Shown: positions 26,666 through 34,248, counted from the stretch's first letter. The stretch is 64,000 nt of DNA from Hyphomicrobiales bacterium (GCA_900465685.1 UEGR01000005.1:372001-436000), one strand, 5' to 3'. Numbers and translations: made by a program. Notes: generated by a model not told the origin, from the sequence alone.

Positions 26666-27664
26666 ATGCAGAACACTGCCGAAGCAGAAACCACACCTGC
26701 CAGCCCTCGCACCTCGCTGGGGCGTCTCGGGCGCATCGATATAGCGCGCGGCATCGCGCTGATCGCCATGGCGATCTACCATTTTGGCTGGGATCTGGAG
26801 TTTTTTGGCTATATGGCCCCGGCGACGACGGCACAGGGCGGCTGGAAACTGTTTGCACGCTGCATCGCCTCCAGCTTCCTGTTTCTTGTCGGTTTCAGCC
26901 TCGTTCTCGCTCATGGTCGTGGCATACGCTGGCATTCGGTAGGCATACGTCTGGCGCAGATCGTGGTCGCAGCAGCGGCCATTACTGGCGTCACCTATCT
27001 GATGTCGCCAGAGAGCTTCATCTTTTTCGGCATTCTGCATCAGATTGCACTGGCGAGTGTTCTCGGCCTGCTCTTCTTGCGCCTGCCGTGGATTGTGACT
27101 CTGATCGTCGCAGTGTTGGTCATCGCCGCGCCATACTTTGCCAGAGCCGAGATTTTCAATCATCCAGCACTGGCGTTTGTCGGGCTTTCAACCGTCACCA
27201 TACGTTCCAACGACTATGTGCCGTTGTTCCCATGGTTTGGCGCTGTTCTTGTGGGGATTGCGGCTGCGCGTCTCGCCGAGCGTTACAATTTGCTGGCACT
27301 GCTTGCGGGAGGCATCAAGCCCACCTTCCTGCAAAAGCCGCTCACCTTCATCGGCAGGCACAGCCTTGCCTTCTACCTCATCCACCAGCCGGTGCTCATT
27401 TCGCTGGTTTATGTGTTTGTGCAGATCGCGCCGCCTGCCCGACCAGCGCCCAGAGAAGCCTTTACGCAGTCATGCGTGGCGGCTTGTTCGCAAACCGGCA
27501 GCGAAGCGCTTTGCAATGCGTTCTGCGGCTGCGTCGTGAGTGAACTCGACAAGGCGCAACTGTTTGATGATGTCTTTACCGGCAAGGCCGATCAGCAGAA
27601 CAACAGCACGGTGCGCGAGATTGCGAATATGTGTTCGCCAGTTCCCGATACACAACCCGAATAA
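26666..27664 (+). CDS. DUF1624/HGSNAT-like membrane acyltransferase with Cys-rich tail
   Basis: The 332-residue protein matches the heparan-alpha-glucosaminide N-acetyltransferase catalytic family: 'RLGRIDIARGIALIAMAIYHF', then about seven to eight membrane helices, 'WFGAVLVGIAAARL' and 'GRHSLAFYLIHQPVL'. After the last helix a C-terminal tail from about residue 266 carries six cysteines ('SCVAACSQTGSEALCNAFCGC'), probably periplasmic. The ATG at 26666 has a GGAAAG before it; a GTG at 26627 is possible. The substrate in bacteria is unknown. Confidence 0.82.
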   Translation: MQNTAEAETTPASPRTSLGRLGRIDIARGIALIAMAIYHFGWDLEFFGYMAPATTAQGGWKLFARCIASSFLFLVGFSLVLAHGRGIRWHSVGIRLAQIVVAAAAITGVTYLMSPESFIFFGILHQIALASVLGLLFLRLPWIVTLIVAVLVIAAPYFARAEIFNHPALAFVGLSTVTIRSNDYVPLFPWFGAVLVGIAAARLAERYNLLALLAGGIKPTFLQKPLTFIGRHSLAFYLIHQPVLISLVYVFVQIAPPARPAPREAFTQSCVAACSQTGSEALCNAFCGCVVSELDKAQLFDDVFTGKADQQNNSTVREIANMCSPVPDTQPE

Positions 27665-27670
27665 GCGGTG

Positions 27671-28066
27671 TTACGTACTGACGCCGAGCTCCGCCAGCCG
27701 CTCAATGCAAGCTTCTTCGATCTGATCCAGCTCGCCGACCGTTTCGTCGATATCGCGGCGCTTCTGGCGCAGGTCGTCGCGTTTTTCTTCAACGCGCTTC
27801 ATCAAAAGCTTGAGCTGACCCGTTTCGCCGGGGGGCTCGCGATACATCTGGATGATCTCGTGAATCTCGGCAATGGAGAAGCCCAGACGCTTGCCGCGCA
27901 GAATCTGCTTGAGAAGGTGACGGTCAGACGGACGGAACAAACGGGTCCGGCCACGCCGAACAGGCGCGATCAGTCCTTCATCCTCGTAGAAACGCAGCGT
28001 GCGGGTCGATATTCCGAATTCCCGCGTCAACTCCGTAATCGTATAATATTCGCGCACCACGATCAT
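27671..28066 (-). CDS. MerR family transcriptional regulator
   Basis: The 131-residue protein has an N-terminal winged helix, 'YYTITELTREFGISTRTLRFYEDEGLI', followed by 'LKQILRGKRLGFSIAEIHEI' and a C-terminal coiled coil (about 80-120). The pattern around 'LRGKRLGFSIAEI' resembles LiuR-type MerR regulators of branched-chain acid degradation, but no such catabolic genes are next to it. No metal-binding cysteines are present. ATG at 28066 is preferred over GTG at 28069. Its end converges on the HGSNAT-like gene, six bases away. Confidence 0.85.
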   Translation of the reverse strand: MIVVREYYTITELTREFGISTRTLRFYEDEGLIAPVRRGRTRLFRPSDRHLLKQILRGKRLGFSIAEIHEIIQMYREPPGETGQLKLLMKRVEEKRDDLRQKRRDIDETVGELDQIEEACIERLAELGVST

Positions 28067-28432
28067 CACACCTTACTTAAGAGCACGTTTTGAACTGAAT
28101 GAATCAGACTTGCACCCTCAATCTTTATTTTACACTCATCTTATCCAAAAACCGTCACACAGTTTTTGGGACAAGCACCAAATGATTGAATGTTGTGCAA
28201 CTGCATTTACGTAAAAGTCAACATCAATCCGTCACATACTAAAATATTGGCATTCTTTTAGGAGCCGCAATCTTGGGCTTATAACAGGCAGAAATTGCGG
28301 AGAATGCGCGAATACTCGCAGAAAAGACGCATTAAAACAGCAATATAGCGCTGTATCCGGCTAGGCGATCTTGCCATGATATTGCCGATCATGCGTTATA
28401 GCGACATCACGAAACAGGTATGACGGCAATTT
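28067..28432. promoter_or_regulatory. Divergent spacer between the MerR gene and the 121-residue gene
   Basis: About 366 bp without a supported gene. It includes CCAAAAAC at 28145-28152 pairing with GTTTTTGG at 28162-28169, which looks like a decayed dispersed-repeat core, and CCGCAAT/ATTGCGG arms near 28265 and 28294. Both flanking genes read outward, so both promoters and any MerR operator should be here, but I could not place a MerR-type spaced promoter. Confidence 0.35.
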
Positions 28433-28798
28433 ATGCGGCGCTCGGTAAAATACACATTGATCGGACTCATCGTCATCGCAATCGGCGGCGCGGTTCCATT
28501 TGCGGTCGAGCCTATTGTGGTCAAGATCGGCGAAGGATCGATTCGCCAGCTCGCGCAGGATGGCAAATTCTGTAAAACAGACACCTGTGACGAAGGCATT
28601 CAATATGTGACGGCCTTTCTGGAAACCAATTATGGCCTCTCGCCGCACGATGTTAAATGGTGTATGGGCGTCGATGTCATCGCGCATTACGAACTGCCAT
28701 TCGGCAATAATCTAAAAAAATCCGTTACAGACCGCATGTATGCCCGATGCGGCGATCCCCGGCAGGACGAAGCTGAGGGCGATCACAGTGAAGAATAG
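28433..28798 (+). CDS. Hypothetical membrane-anchored protein with four cysteines
   Basis: Not a recognised family. The 121-residue product has an N-terminal hydrophobic segment ('YTLIGLIVIAIGGAVPFAV', residues about 7-25) that could be a signal anchor or signal peptide. It is followed by a polar domain with four cysteines ('FCKTDTCDEG', 'VKWCMGVDV', 'YARCGDP') suited to two disulfides in the periplasm, and an acidic C-terminus. The ATG at 28433 is preceded by a weak GGCA site. It lies 23 bp upstream of the VanZ-like gene on the same strand. Confidence 0.6.
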   Translation: MRRSVKYTLIGLIVIAIGGAVPFAVEPIVVKIGEGSIRQLAQDGKFCKTDTCDEGIQYVTAFLETNYGLSPHDVKWCMGVDVIAHYELPFGNNLKKSVTDRMYARCGDPRQDEAEGDHSEE

Positions 28799-28821
28799 AG
28801 ACGGATAGAGGACACACTTTC

Positions 28822-29166
28822 ATGAAGCGTTTTTTGCGCATTGTTGCCTGGCTTGTCCTCGTCTTCATTCTCATCGTCACAGTCGGCCCGATCAACTTGC
28901 GCCCGATCACTGGTGAACCTGCGAATGTTGAACGTTTCGGAGCATTCTTTGTCGTCGGTGCGCTTTTTGCGCTCGCCTATCCCCGCCATTGGCTATCGGT
29001 CTTGTTGCTGACAGTTGGCTGCGCAGGCGCGTTCGAGCTTTTGCAGCGTCTGGCGCCTGGGCGTCACGGGGAAATCGCAGATTTTCTGTTCAAGGCTGCG
29101 GGCGCAGTCTGCGGAACGACCGCAGGCTATTTTCTCAGCCTGCTCATCCCATCCCGCAAATCATAA
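28822..29166 (+). CDS. VanZ-like family membrane protein
   Basis: The 114-residue protein has three to four predicted membrane helices and the VanZ-like pattern: 'PINLRPITGEPANVERFGAFF', 'LFALAYPRHWLSVLLLT' and 'FELLQRLAPGRHGEIADFLFKAAGA', where the Arg-His-Gly...Asp motif is typical. VanZ relatives are linked to glycopeptide tolerance in Gram-positives, but here the role is unknown. Four bases separate its stop from the convergent DUF2336 gene. Confidence 0.78.
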   Translation: MKRFLRIVAWLVLVFILIVTVGPINLRPITGEPANVERFGAFFVVGALFALAYPRHWLSVLLLTVGCAGAFELLQRLAPGRHGEIADFLFKAAGAVCGTTAGYFLSLLIPSRKS

Positions 29167-29170
29167 TCGA

Positions 29171-30301
29171 TCAGGCGACCGACATCAGGCTCAGCCTGTC
29201 GCGCGCGGTCTGGCGCATGAATTCCTGATGAATTGAGCGCAGTAATGCGAAGAGATCGTCATTTGCAGCCAAATGTCTGCTTTTGCCAGCGGTTTCGAGC
29301 ATCAGGGCGGAGACTTCAACCGGGCCGAACTTGCTGCGTCCACTGGCAACGGCGCGCCATGCTTCGATGGCTGCAATCAGCGCAGCATGTGTGGCATCCG
29401 CCAAACCGGCAGAACGCAGCAATGCAACCAGCGCTGCGGGGCGTCCATGCGAGATGATTGAGCAGATACGGTCTTCGTCGAGATCGGATAACGACGCCAT
29501 CAAAGCCGCGAACAGATCGATACGGCCGCCTGCAACAACGCGGATGATGAAAGTTGTCGTCACCTCACCGCGCAGACGCAGATGCTCCACCACGGCTGGC
29601 AACTCCTCATGCGAGCAGGCCTCGGCAATGTCGATGGAAGCACGCATGGCGGCATCACCGACGAGCTTCGCAGCGCGGCGCTCGCCCAGAAGACGATTGA
29701 CCAGCGGCATTTCTTTCAAGGCGTCGCCAACCTTCACCACCAGCAAATGACGGCAATCGGCAGGCAGTTGCGGATGCGCCAATAACGCCTCACGCACATG
29801 CGGCTCATGTCCGCAGCGCTCCGCGATCCGACGGAATGACAGCGGGGCAATCCGCGCACAACCGTTGCGAAGCAATTCGGCGACCGATTCGAACGTGCCG
29901 ACTTCTGCAATAGCGGCAGCAAGCGCGATCGAAACATGCGGGCGGGCCGCGACCAGCAACTGGATCAGCGGCGCGCCGAAAGAAACACGGTCGATAAGAT
30001 CCGCTTCGCTCAGCAGCGGCGAGCGGGCGATAATATAGCCTGCCACTTCGGGCTGATCGGCAGCAAGCGCCGTGACGATATGCAATGGGGAATGCGCGCT
30101 GGTAGACAGAACATCGGCCATGGCGATACGCACTTTGGGCGACGGATCATCCAGCATCAACGTCAGGCTTGCTTCAGCAAAGGCACGAGATTGCTGCGGC
30201 TCCTGCTGGTCAATGCAGCATTGCGCAAGCGCTGCGGCTTTGACGATACGTGCTGAAACCGGCTCGTTTCGGCTGATAGGCGCACCATTCTCGATATACA
30301 T
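29171..30301 (-). CDS. DUF2336 family protein
   Basis: The 376-residue protein is all-helical in pattern with HEAT-like repeats: 'LMLDDPSPKVRIAMADVLST', 'AADQPEVAGYIIARSPLLSEADL' and 'AELLRNGCARIAPLSFRRIAE'. This matches DUF2336, an alphaproteobacterial family of unknown function. No signal peptide or membrane segment is seen. ATG at 30301 begins 'MYIENGAPISRNEP'. Divergent from the DUF883-like gene across 152 bp. Confidence 0.82.
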   Translation of the reverse strand: MYIENGAPISRNEPVSARIVKAAALAQCCIDQQEPQQSRAFAEASLTLMLDDPSPKVRIAMADVLSTSAHSPLHIVTALAADQPEVAGYIIARSPLLSEADLIDRVSFGAPLIQLLVAARPHVSIALAAAIAEVGTFESVAELLRNGCARIAPLSFRRIAERCGHEPHVREALLAHPQLPADCRHLLVVKVGDALKEMPLVNRLLGERRAAKLVGDAAMRASIDIAEACSHEELPAVVEHLRLRGEVTTTFIIRVVAGGRIDLFAALMASLSDLDEDRICSIISHGRPAALVALLRSAGLADATHAALIAAIEAWRAVASGRSKFGPVEVSALMLETAGKSRHLAANDDLFALLRSIHQEFMRQTARDRLSLMSVA

Positions 30302-30453
30302 TCTGGCCCCGCTCCAGACAGTTCATGTATTCGAAATTGGTAAATTAAAATGGTTTATGATCCGTTTACCATAAGCCCCACCCGGCTCTGAAATGGAATG
30401 GAACCGAACGGCCTTCCGCACGTTTTCCTTGCATCAGTAAACGGAGACGACAA

Positions 30454-30771
30454 ATGGCCGAAGACAAGACCACCAACGATATCCAGCAAGCTTTGGAAAA
30501 GCAGATCGCCGATATGCGCGGTGAGCTGAAACGTCTTTCCCGTACGCTTGCCTCCCAATCCGGAGAATTCCGGGAGCGCGCGGAAGACGCAATGGATGAC
30601 GTATCGGGTCGGCTGCGGCACACGGCGCAGGCTGTTCGTGATCGCGGACAAGTGGTGGCGGAAACGATACGCGAGAACCCCGGAACGGCGACTACGCTGT
30701 TCGGGACAGCCGGCATTCTCGGCATTCTGATCGGCGTGGCCATCGGATGTGCGATCTCGGATCGCCGCTGA
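30454..30771 (+). CDS. ElaB/YqjD/DUF883-like membrane-anchored protein
   Basis: The 105-residue protein has an amphipathic helical or coiled-coil N-terminal part ('ALEKQIADMRGELKRLSRTL', then 'RAEDAMDDVSGRLRHTAQAV') and a C-terminal glycine-rich membrane helix ('LFGTAGILGILIGVAIGCAI') ending in 'SDRR'. That layout matches the DUF883/ElaB group, whose E. coli members bind the inner membrane and ribosomes in stationary phase. A GGAGA precedes the ATG. A repeat copy and a strong hairpin follow. Confidence 0.78.
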   Translation: MAEDKTTNDIQQALEKQIADMRGELKRLSRTLASQSGEFRERAEDAMDDVSGRLRHTAQAVRDRGQVVAETIRENPGTATTLFGTAGILGILIGVAIGCAISDRR

Positions 30772-30820
30772 GTATATTCTGAAACGTGTGGAACGGTTTT
30801 CGGAATATGCGTTAAAGCAA
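30771..30820. repeat. Dispersed repeat, CCGAAAA/TTTTCGG type
   Basis: Reads AGTATATTCTGAAACG, then TGTGGAACGG and TTTTCGGAATATGCGTTAAAGC, the same order of elements as the copies at 17545 and 32575. Its first base is the last base of the TGA stop of the DUF883-like gene. Confidence 0.65.
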
Positions 30821-30840
30821 GCCGATTGAAGCCGGTTTAA

Positions 30841-30875
30841 GGAAGGCCCGCGCCGCCCCCTCGCGCGGGCCTTCC
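30841..30875 (+). terminator. Long GC-rich hairpin after the DUF883-like gene
   Basis: A perfect 13-bp stem: GGAAGGCCCGCGC at 30841-30853 pairs with 30863-30875 across nine bases. A TTTTT run appears only 15 bases later, so termination may be imperfect, but it is the only candidate before queF. Confidence 0.7.
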
Positions 30876-31056
30876 TGCATCCAAATTGCTTTTTACTTTA
30901 CGCACGTTCGGCTGGCTGATAGTCAGCCGCATCGGCAATTTTGCCACCGGTCGCAGCCTACCCGGTCAAAACAAGGACAAGAGCCAAGCAGCAATGCTTG
31001 TGCTGCGCGCATAAGCGCGAAACTGGCTGCGCCGTAACCTGATGAAAGGCGCTTAA

Positions 31057-31524
31057 ATGTCAGAAAACACGATATATTCCGGCTTGACCCAGCTGGGTTC
31101 GACCACCGGCGTGCCAACCTCGCCCGAAGAAGCCGTTCTCGAAAAAGTCGCCAATCCGCAGCATGGCACGCGCTATTGCGTGCGCTTTACCGCGCCGGAA
31201 TTCACCTCGCTCTGCCCCATGACGGGCCAGCCGGATTTCGCCCATCTGATGATCGACTATGTGCCGGATCGCTGGCTGGTGGAAAGCAAATCGCTCAAGC
31301 TCTTCCTGTTTTCATTCCGCAATCACGGCGCTTTCCATGAAGATTGCACCGTGACTATCGGCAAGCATCTGGTGGACCTTCTGCAACCGGAATGGCTGCG
31401 CATCGGCGGATACTGGTATCCGCGCGGCGGCATCCCGATTGACGTGTTTTACCAGACCGGCGCAGCACCCCAGGATGTATGGATCCCGGAACAGAATGTG
31501 CCAAATTATCGAGGAAGGGGATAA
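31057..31524 (+). CDS. queF: NADPH-dependent 7-cyano-7-deazaguanine reductase QueF
   Basis: Reduces preQ0 to preQ1 in queuosine synthesis. The 155-residue short-form enzyme has the nucleophile Cys53 and catalytic Asp60 in '[15 protein letters not shown]', the signature '[17 protein letters not shown]' (about 75-91), and '[14 protein letters not shown]'. I checked the 150 bases upstream for a preQ1 riboswitch and found none convincing. The TAA stop at 31522-31524 is directly followed by the 3' CCA end of a tRNA-like gene on the opposite strand. Confidence 0.95.
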   Translation: MSENTIYSGLTQLGSTTGVPTSPEEAVLEKVANPQHGTRYCVRFTAPEFTSLCPMTGQPDFAHLMIDYVPDRWLVESKSLKLFLFSFRNHGAFHEDCTVTIGKHLVDLLQPEWLRIGGYWYPRGGIPIDVFYQTGAAPQDVWIPEQNVPNYRGRG

Positions 31525-31600
31525 TGGAGGCCTCGCCCTGGGTTTGAACCAAGGACAGGGGAGTTTGCAGGCTCCCTGCGTTGCATTCCGCCACGAGGCC
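31525..31600 (-). tRNA. tRNA-Cys(GCA)-like gene with aberrant arms
   Basis: On the minus strand a perfect 7-bp acceptor stem (GGCCTCG / CGAGGCC) encloses a 76-base cloverleaf ending in an encoded CCA. It has U8, a D stem GCG/CGC, an anticodon stem GGGAG/CTCCC, and a T arm with TTCAAAC. The loop CCTGCAAA contains GCA after a T, which points to cysteine. Three things are odd: the anticodon loop is eight bases, the D loop (GAATGCAA) lacks the GG pair, and the T stem is six base pairs. It may be a divergent true tRNA-Cys or a decaying copy. Confidence 0.65.
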
Positions 31601-31794
31601 ATTACCGATCGCTACTAGAAGATAGAACTTGCTGACCGGTTAATGGTTGCAATCATACCCAATTAATCTGGCGAGAATGTGAACCTTCGGATGTGCGTCA
31701 GGACAACAGCCGGTAACCGCTCTATTGTTCTGCGTTGCGCCCGTACCTATTATCTTGTCAGCCTACAGCGCCTGTCCAATTTCGGGAAAAAACC

Positions 31795-31983
31795 ATGAAA
31801 CGACCCGGTATTTTCATCTCCCTCACCCTGCTATCCGGCATCATCCTGACGGGCTGCGGTGGTGCGGGGAAAGCCGCCATGGATACGGGCAAGAGTTTTG
31901 ACCGATTCGCCTGTATGTCTCGCAACTTCAAGGGAGAGCCGCCCTGCCCGCAGCCGGATCAGGCTCCGCCCAAGGCTCAATAG
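31795..31983 (+). CDS. Small lipoprotein, 62 residues
   Basis: The ATG at 31795 begins 'MKRPGIFISLTLLSGIILTG' followed by Cys21, a clear lipobox (LTGC). The mature part is about 40 residues with two more cysteines ('FACMSRNFKGEPPCPQ') and a Pro/Lys-rich end. It resembles the short entericidin-like or unnamed lipoproteins common in Rhizobiales; no function can be assigned. The open frame extends upstream to 31735, but the shorter start gives the signal sequence. Confidence 0.68.
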   Translation: MKRPGIFISLTLLSGIILTGCGGAGKAAMDTGKSFDRFACMSRNFKGEPPCPQPDQAPPKAQ

Positions 31984-32031
31984 TTTCTGAGCCTGAAACA
32001 AAAGACGAAAAACCAGACAAGGAGGCCCCTA

Positions 32032-32574
32032 ATGGCTATTGAACCGCAAGATGTGCTCAAATTCTGGTTTTCAGCCAAGATGCGTGAAAACTGGTTCACG
32101 AAAAGCGACGCTATCGACGAAGAGATTCGCGAAAAATTCGCAGCAGCCTATGAAGATGCACGTGCTGGCAAGCTCGAATCCTGGAAACAGCAACCGGAAA
32201 GCGCGCTGGCCCTGACCATTCTGTTCGACCAGTTCCCGCGCAATATGTTCCGCGGCTCGTCCCGCTCCTTCGAGAGCGACGGTCTGGCGCTGGATGTGGC
32301 CATGCAGGCGCTCGACCACGATTTCGACCGGCAGCTTTCCGCCGATGAGCGGCAGTTTTTCTACCTGCCTTTCATGCACAGTGAAAATCTGGACAACCAG
32401 CGCCGCTGCGTGGACCTTTATGAAAAGCTCGGCGACCAATACTCGCTCGGCTTTGCCCGCGAACACCACAATATCATCGAGCAGTTCGGACGCTTCCCAC
32501 ATCGCAACAAGGTGCTAGGCCGCAGCACGACGGAAGACGAAGCCGATTTCCTCAAGGAACATGCCGGTTTCTAA
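32032..32574 (+). CDS. DUF924 family protein
   Basis: The 180-residue protein matches DUF924 (TPR-like all-helical): 'VLKFWFSAKMRENWFTKSD', 'LALTILFDQFPRNMFRGSS', 'FFYLPFMHSENLDNQRRCV' and 'FGRFPHRNKVLGRSTTEDE'. Function unknown. A strong GGAGG precedes the ATG. The stop codon is directly followed by a dispersed repeat and then a perfect palindrome that separates it from the convergent regulator gene. Confidence 0.88.
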   Translation: MAIEPQDVLKFWFSAKMRENWFTKSDAIDEEIREKFAAAYEDARAGKLESWKQQPESALALTILFDQFPRNMFRGSSRSFESDGLALDVAMQALDHDFDRQLSADERQFFYLPFMHSENLDNQRRCVDLYEKLGDQYSLGFAREHHNIIEQFGRFPHRNKVLGRSTTEDEADFLKEHAGF

Positions 32575-32636
32575 AGCACATCCCGAAAAGTGTGAAACGG
32601 TTTTCGGATAAGATGTGCGTCAAAACAAATGGATAG
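32575..32636. repeat. Dispersed repeat, CCGAAAA/TTTTCGG type
   Basis: The best-kept copy: AGCACATCCCGAAAAG, TGTGAAACGG, TTTTCGGATAAGATGTGCG, then TCAAAACAAATGGATAG. The outer GCACAT/ATGTGC and inner CCGAAAA/TTTTCGG arms make it a hairpin. It begins immediately after the DUF924 stop. Confidence 0.8.
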
Positions 32637-32675
32637 GGTATTTCTGGTTTCAATTGAAACCAGAAATACCCTATC
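32632..32675. terminator. Perfect 44-bp palindrome between convergent genes
   Basis: Two exactly complementary 22-base arms meet at CAATTG with no spacer. The left arm starts inside the repeat copy (GATAGGGTATTTC...) and the right arm ends on the first base of the regulator's stop codon. Such a stem could terminate transcription from both sides although there is no T-run. Loop-free palindromes can also extrude as cruciforms. Confidence 0.6.
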
Positions 32676-34087
32676 TACATCAACCGGTACGGCAGGATTC
32701 CACGGCGGTCGTGATCGACCGCCAACCTGCTTTTGAGCGGCGGCACAGCGCGCTGCACACATTCCGCACGGTCGCAAATACGGCATGAAACGCCAATGGG
32801 GTCAAAGGCTGACCGCGCCGTGATATCGAGACCATCCGCATAGACGAAATCATGCGCGTAGCCGACTTCGCAGCCAAGCGCGATGGCATAGCGCCGCTGC
32901 GGAGCGTTGAAGCCTCCTTCGCTCTTCGTCAGTTCCGTCGCCACGCAAAGATAGCGTGCGCCATCGGGTGTTTCGGCCAACTGGCGAATAATCCGCCCCG
33001 GCATTTCAAAGGCCTGATGCACATTCCAGAGCGGACAGGCAGCACCATAACGCGCAAATTGCAGCTTGGCGGCACTGTGGCGCTTGGTGATATTGCCTGC
33101 GCGGTCGATGCGCGCGAAAAACACAGGGATGCCGCGCTGGCCCGAGCGCTGCAACGTGCTGAGACGATGCGCAACCTGCTCCAGACTGGCCCCGAAGCGC
33201 GAAGCCAGCAGTTCAAGATCATGACGCAGCTCTTTCGCCGCTGCGAGGAAAGTCTGGTAAGGCATGACCAGCGCGCCAGCGAAATAGTTTCGTAGACCGA
33301 TCTTGCAGATCTCGACCGCTTCAACCGAGCGAAAATCGGCTCGCCTCGCTATCGCATTAACCAGATCTTCCATTTCAAGTTCGGCGATCTGAAACGCAAT
33401 CTGGAAATGACGGGTGGAAGCAGGTGAATAGGGATTGAGATAGAGAACCCGCGCAACCGGATCGAAGCGGCGCAGAACCGCCTCGTCGGAGCCAGCTCTT
33501 GCCAGCCGCACCTGATGCCGCTCTTCCATATATTGCGGCAGGGCCACGCCGATGTCCCGTCCGGGAACATCCAGTTGCTCTGCAAGCTTTTCCGCTGCAA
33601 CATCAATCTCATGCACATAATTGTCGATAAAATGAAAGAAGTCGCGCACTTCCTCATAAGGCGCGGGCTCAGCTATCGAGGGTGCGCGCCCCAGCTGGTT
33701 ATCGAGACTGGCAAGCTGCTCACTGTTGCGCCGATAAGCCTGATGGCATGCGATCAGAGCATGGGCCAGCCCCGGCGCATTCTGGGTGATGAGTTTCAGT
33801 TCCTGAAGGTTCGGCTTGTAATTATCGAATACGGGATCGGCCAGCGCCTCGGATACCGCCGATAGCAGCCGGTCATCATCGCCAAGCGAGATTGCACCGA
33901 TATCGATCTGATAGTTTTCAGCCAGCGCCAACAGGACAGCAGCCGAAACCGGACGCTGGTTATTCTCGATCTGGTTCAGATAACTCGTTGAAATACCGAG
34001 ACGTTCAGCAAAAGCCGACTGGGTCGCCTTATGCTGTTCGCGGATTTCGCGTATCTTCCTGCCGACATAGAGCTTCTTGGGTGCCAT
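32675..34087 (-). CDS. ScfR/PccR-type transcriptional regulator (XRE with DUF2083)
   Basis: The 470-residue protein has an N-terminal XRE helix-turn-helix ('KATQSAFAERLGISTSYLNQ', about 20-45), an IrrE-like middle domain, and a C-terminal short-chain acyl sensor domain with cysteines ('IGVSCRICDRAECVQRAVPP'). This matches the short-chain fatty acyl-CoA regulator family (RamB, MccR, PccR). Divergent placement next to pccB-pccA-mutase supports a PccR role, controlling propionyl-CoA use. I chose the ATG at 34087; an upstream TTG at 34117 is in frame. There is no ribosome-binding site; TTTGCAAA-like sites lie directly upstream, suggesting autoregulation. Confidence 0.88.
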   Translation of the reverse strand: MAPKKLYVGRKIREIREQHKATQSAFAERLGISTSYLNQIENNQRPVSAAVLLALAENYQIDIGAISLGDDDRLLSAVSEALADPVFDNYKPNLQELKLITQNAPGLAHALIACHQAYRRNSEQLASLDNQLGRAPSIAEPAPYEEVRDFFHFIDNYVHEIDVAAEKLAEQLDVPGRDIGVALPQYMEERHQVRLARAGSDEAVLRRFDPVARVLYLNPYSPASTRHFQIAFQIAELEMEDLVNAIARRADFRSVEAVEICKIGLRNYFAGALVMPYQTFLAAAKELRHDLELLASRFGASLEQVAHRLSTLQRSGQRGIPVFFARIDRAGNITKRHSAAKLQFARYGAACPLWNVHQAFEMPGRIIRQLAETPDGARYLCVATELTKSEGGFNAPQRRYAIALGCEVGYAHDFVYADGLDITARSAFDPIGVSCRICDRAECVQRAVPPLKSRLAVDHDRRGILPYRLM

Positions 34088-34118
34088 TTTCGCAATTTCG
34101 CATTTTGCTATTTGCAAA
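34088..34118. promoter_or_regulatory. Array of TTTGCAAA-like sites, candidate PccR operator
   Basis: Reading the plus strand there are four tandem eight-base-spaced words: TTTCGCAA (34088), TTTCGCAT (34096), TTTTGCTA (34103) and the exact TTTGCAAA (34111-34118). TTTGCAAA is the published core for RamB/MccR/PccR-type regulators. On the minus strand a TATAAATT lies just upstream (34117-34124), so the sites fall between a probable -10 and the regulator's start codon. Confidence 0.6.
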
Positions 34119-34248
34119 TTTATAACTTACACAATCGCACCTTTTCAAGCTTTTCTAGACGGCTCACAAGCGCTTTAAGCGTTTCAGAAAACGCATATAA
34201 AAATGCCTATCATTTCAGTTTCATAACCGACTTTCGAAGGCCGCAATA

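Noticed and set aside
30905-31056. Possible preQ1 riboswitch before queF
   Set aside because: I looked for a C-rich loop hairpin followed by an A-rich tail near the start codon and did not find the required order of elements. A covariance-model search with the Rfam preQ1 families would settle it.
31525-31600. tRNA-Sec or class II tRNA reading of the tRNA-like gene
   Set aside because: The total acceptor-plus-T helix of 13 base pairs recalls tRNA-Sec, but there is no TCA anticodon and no long variable arm.
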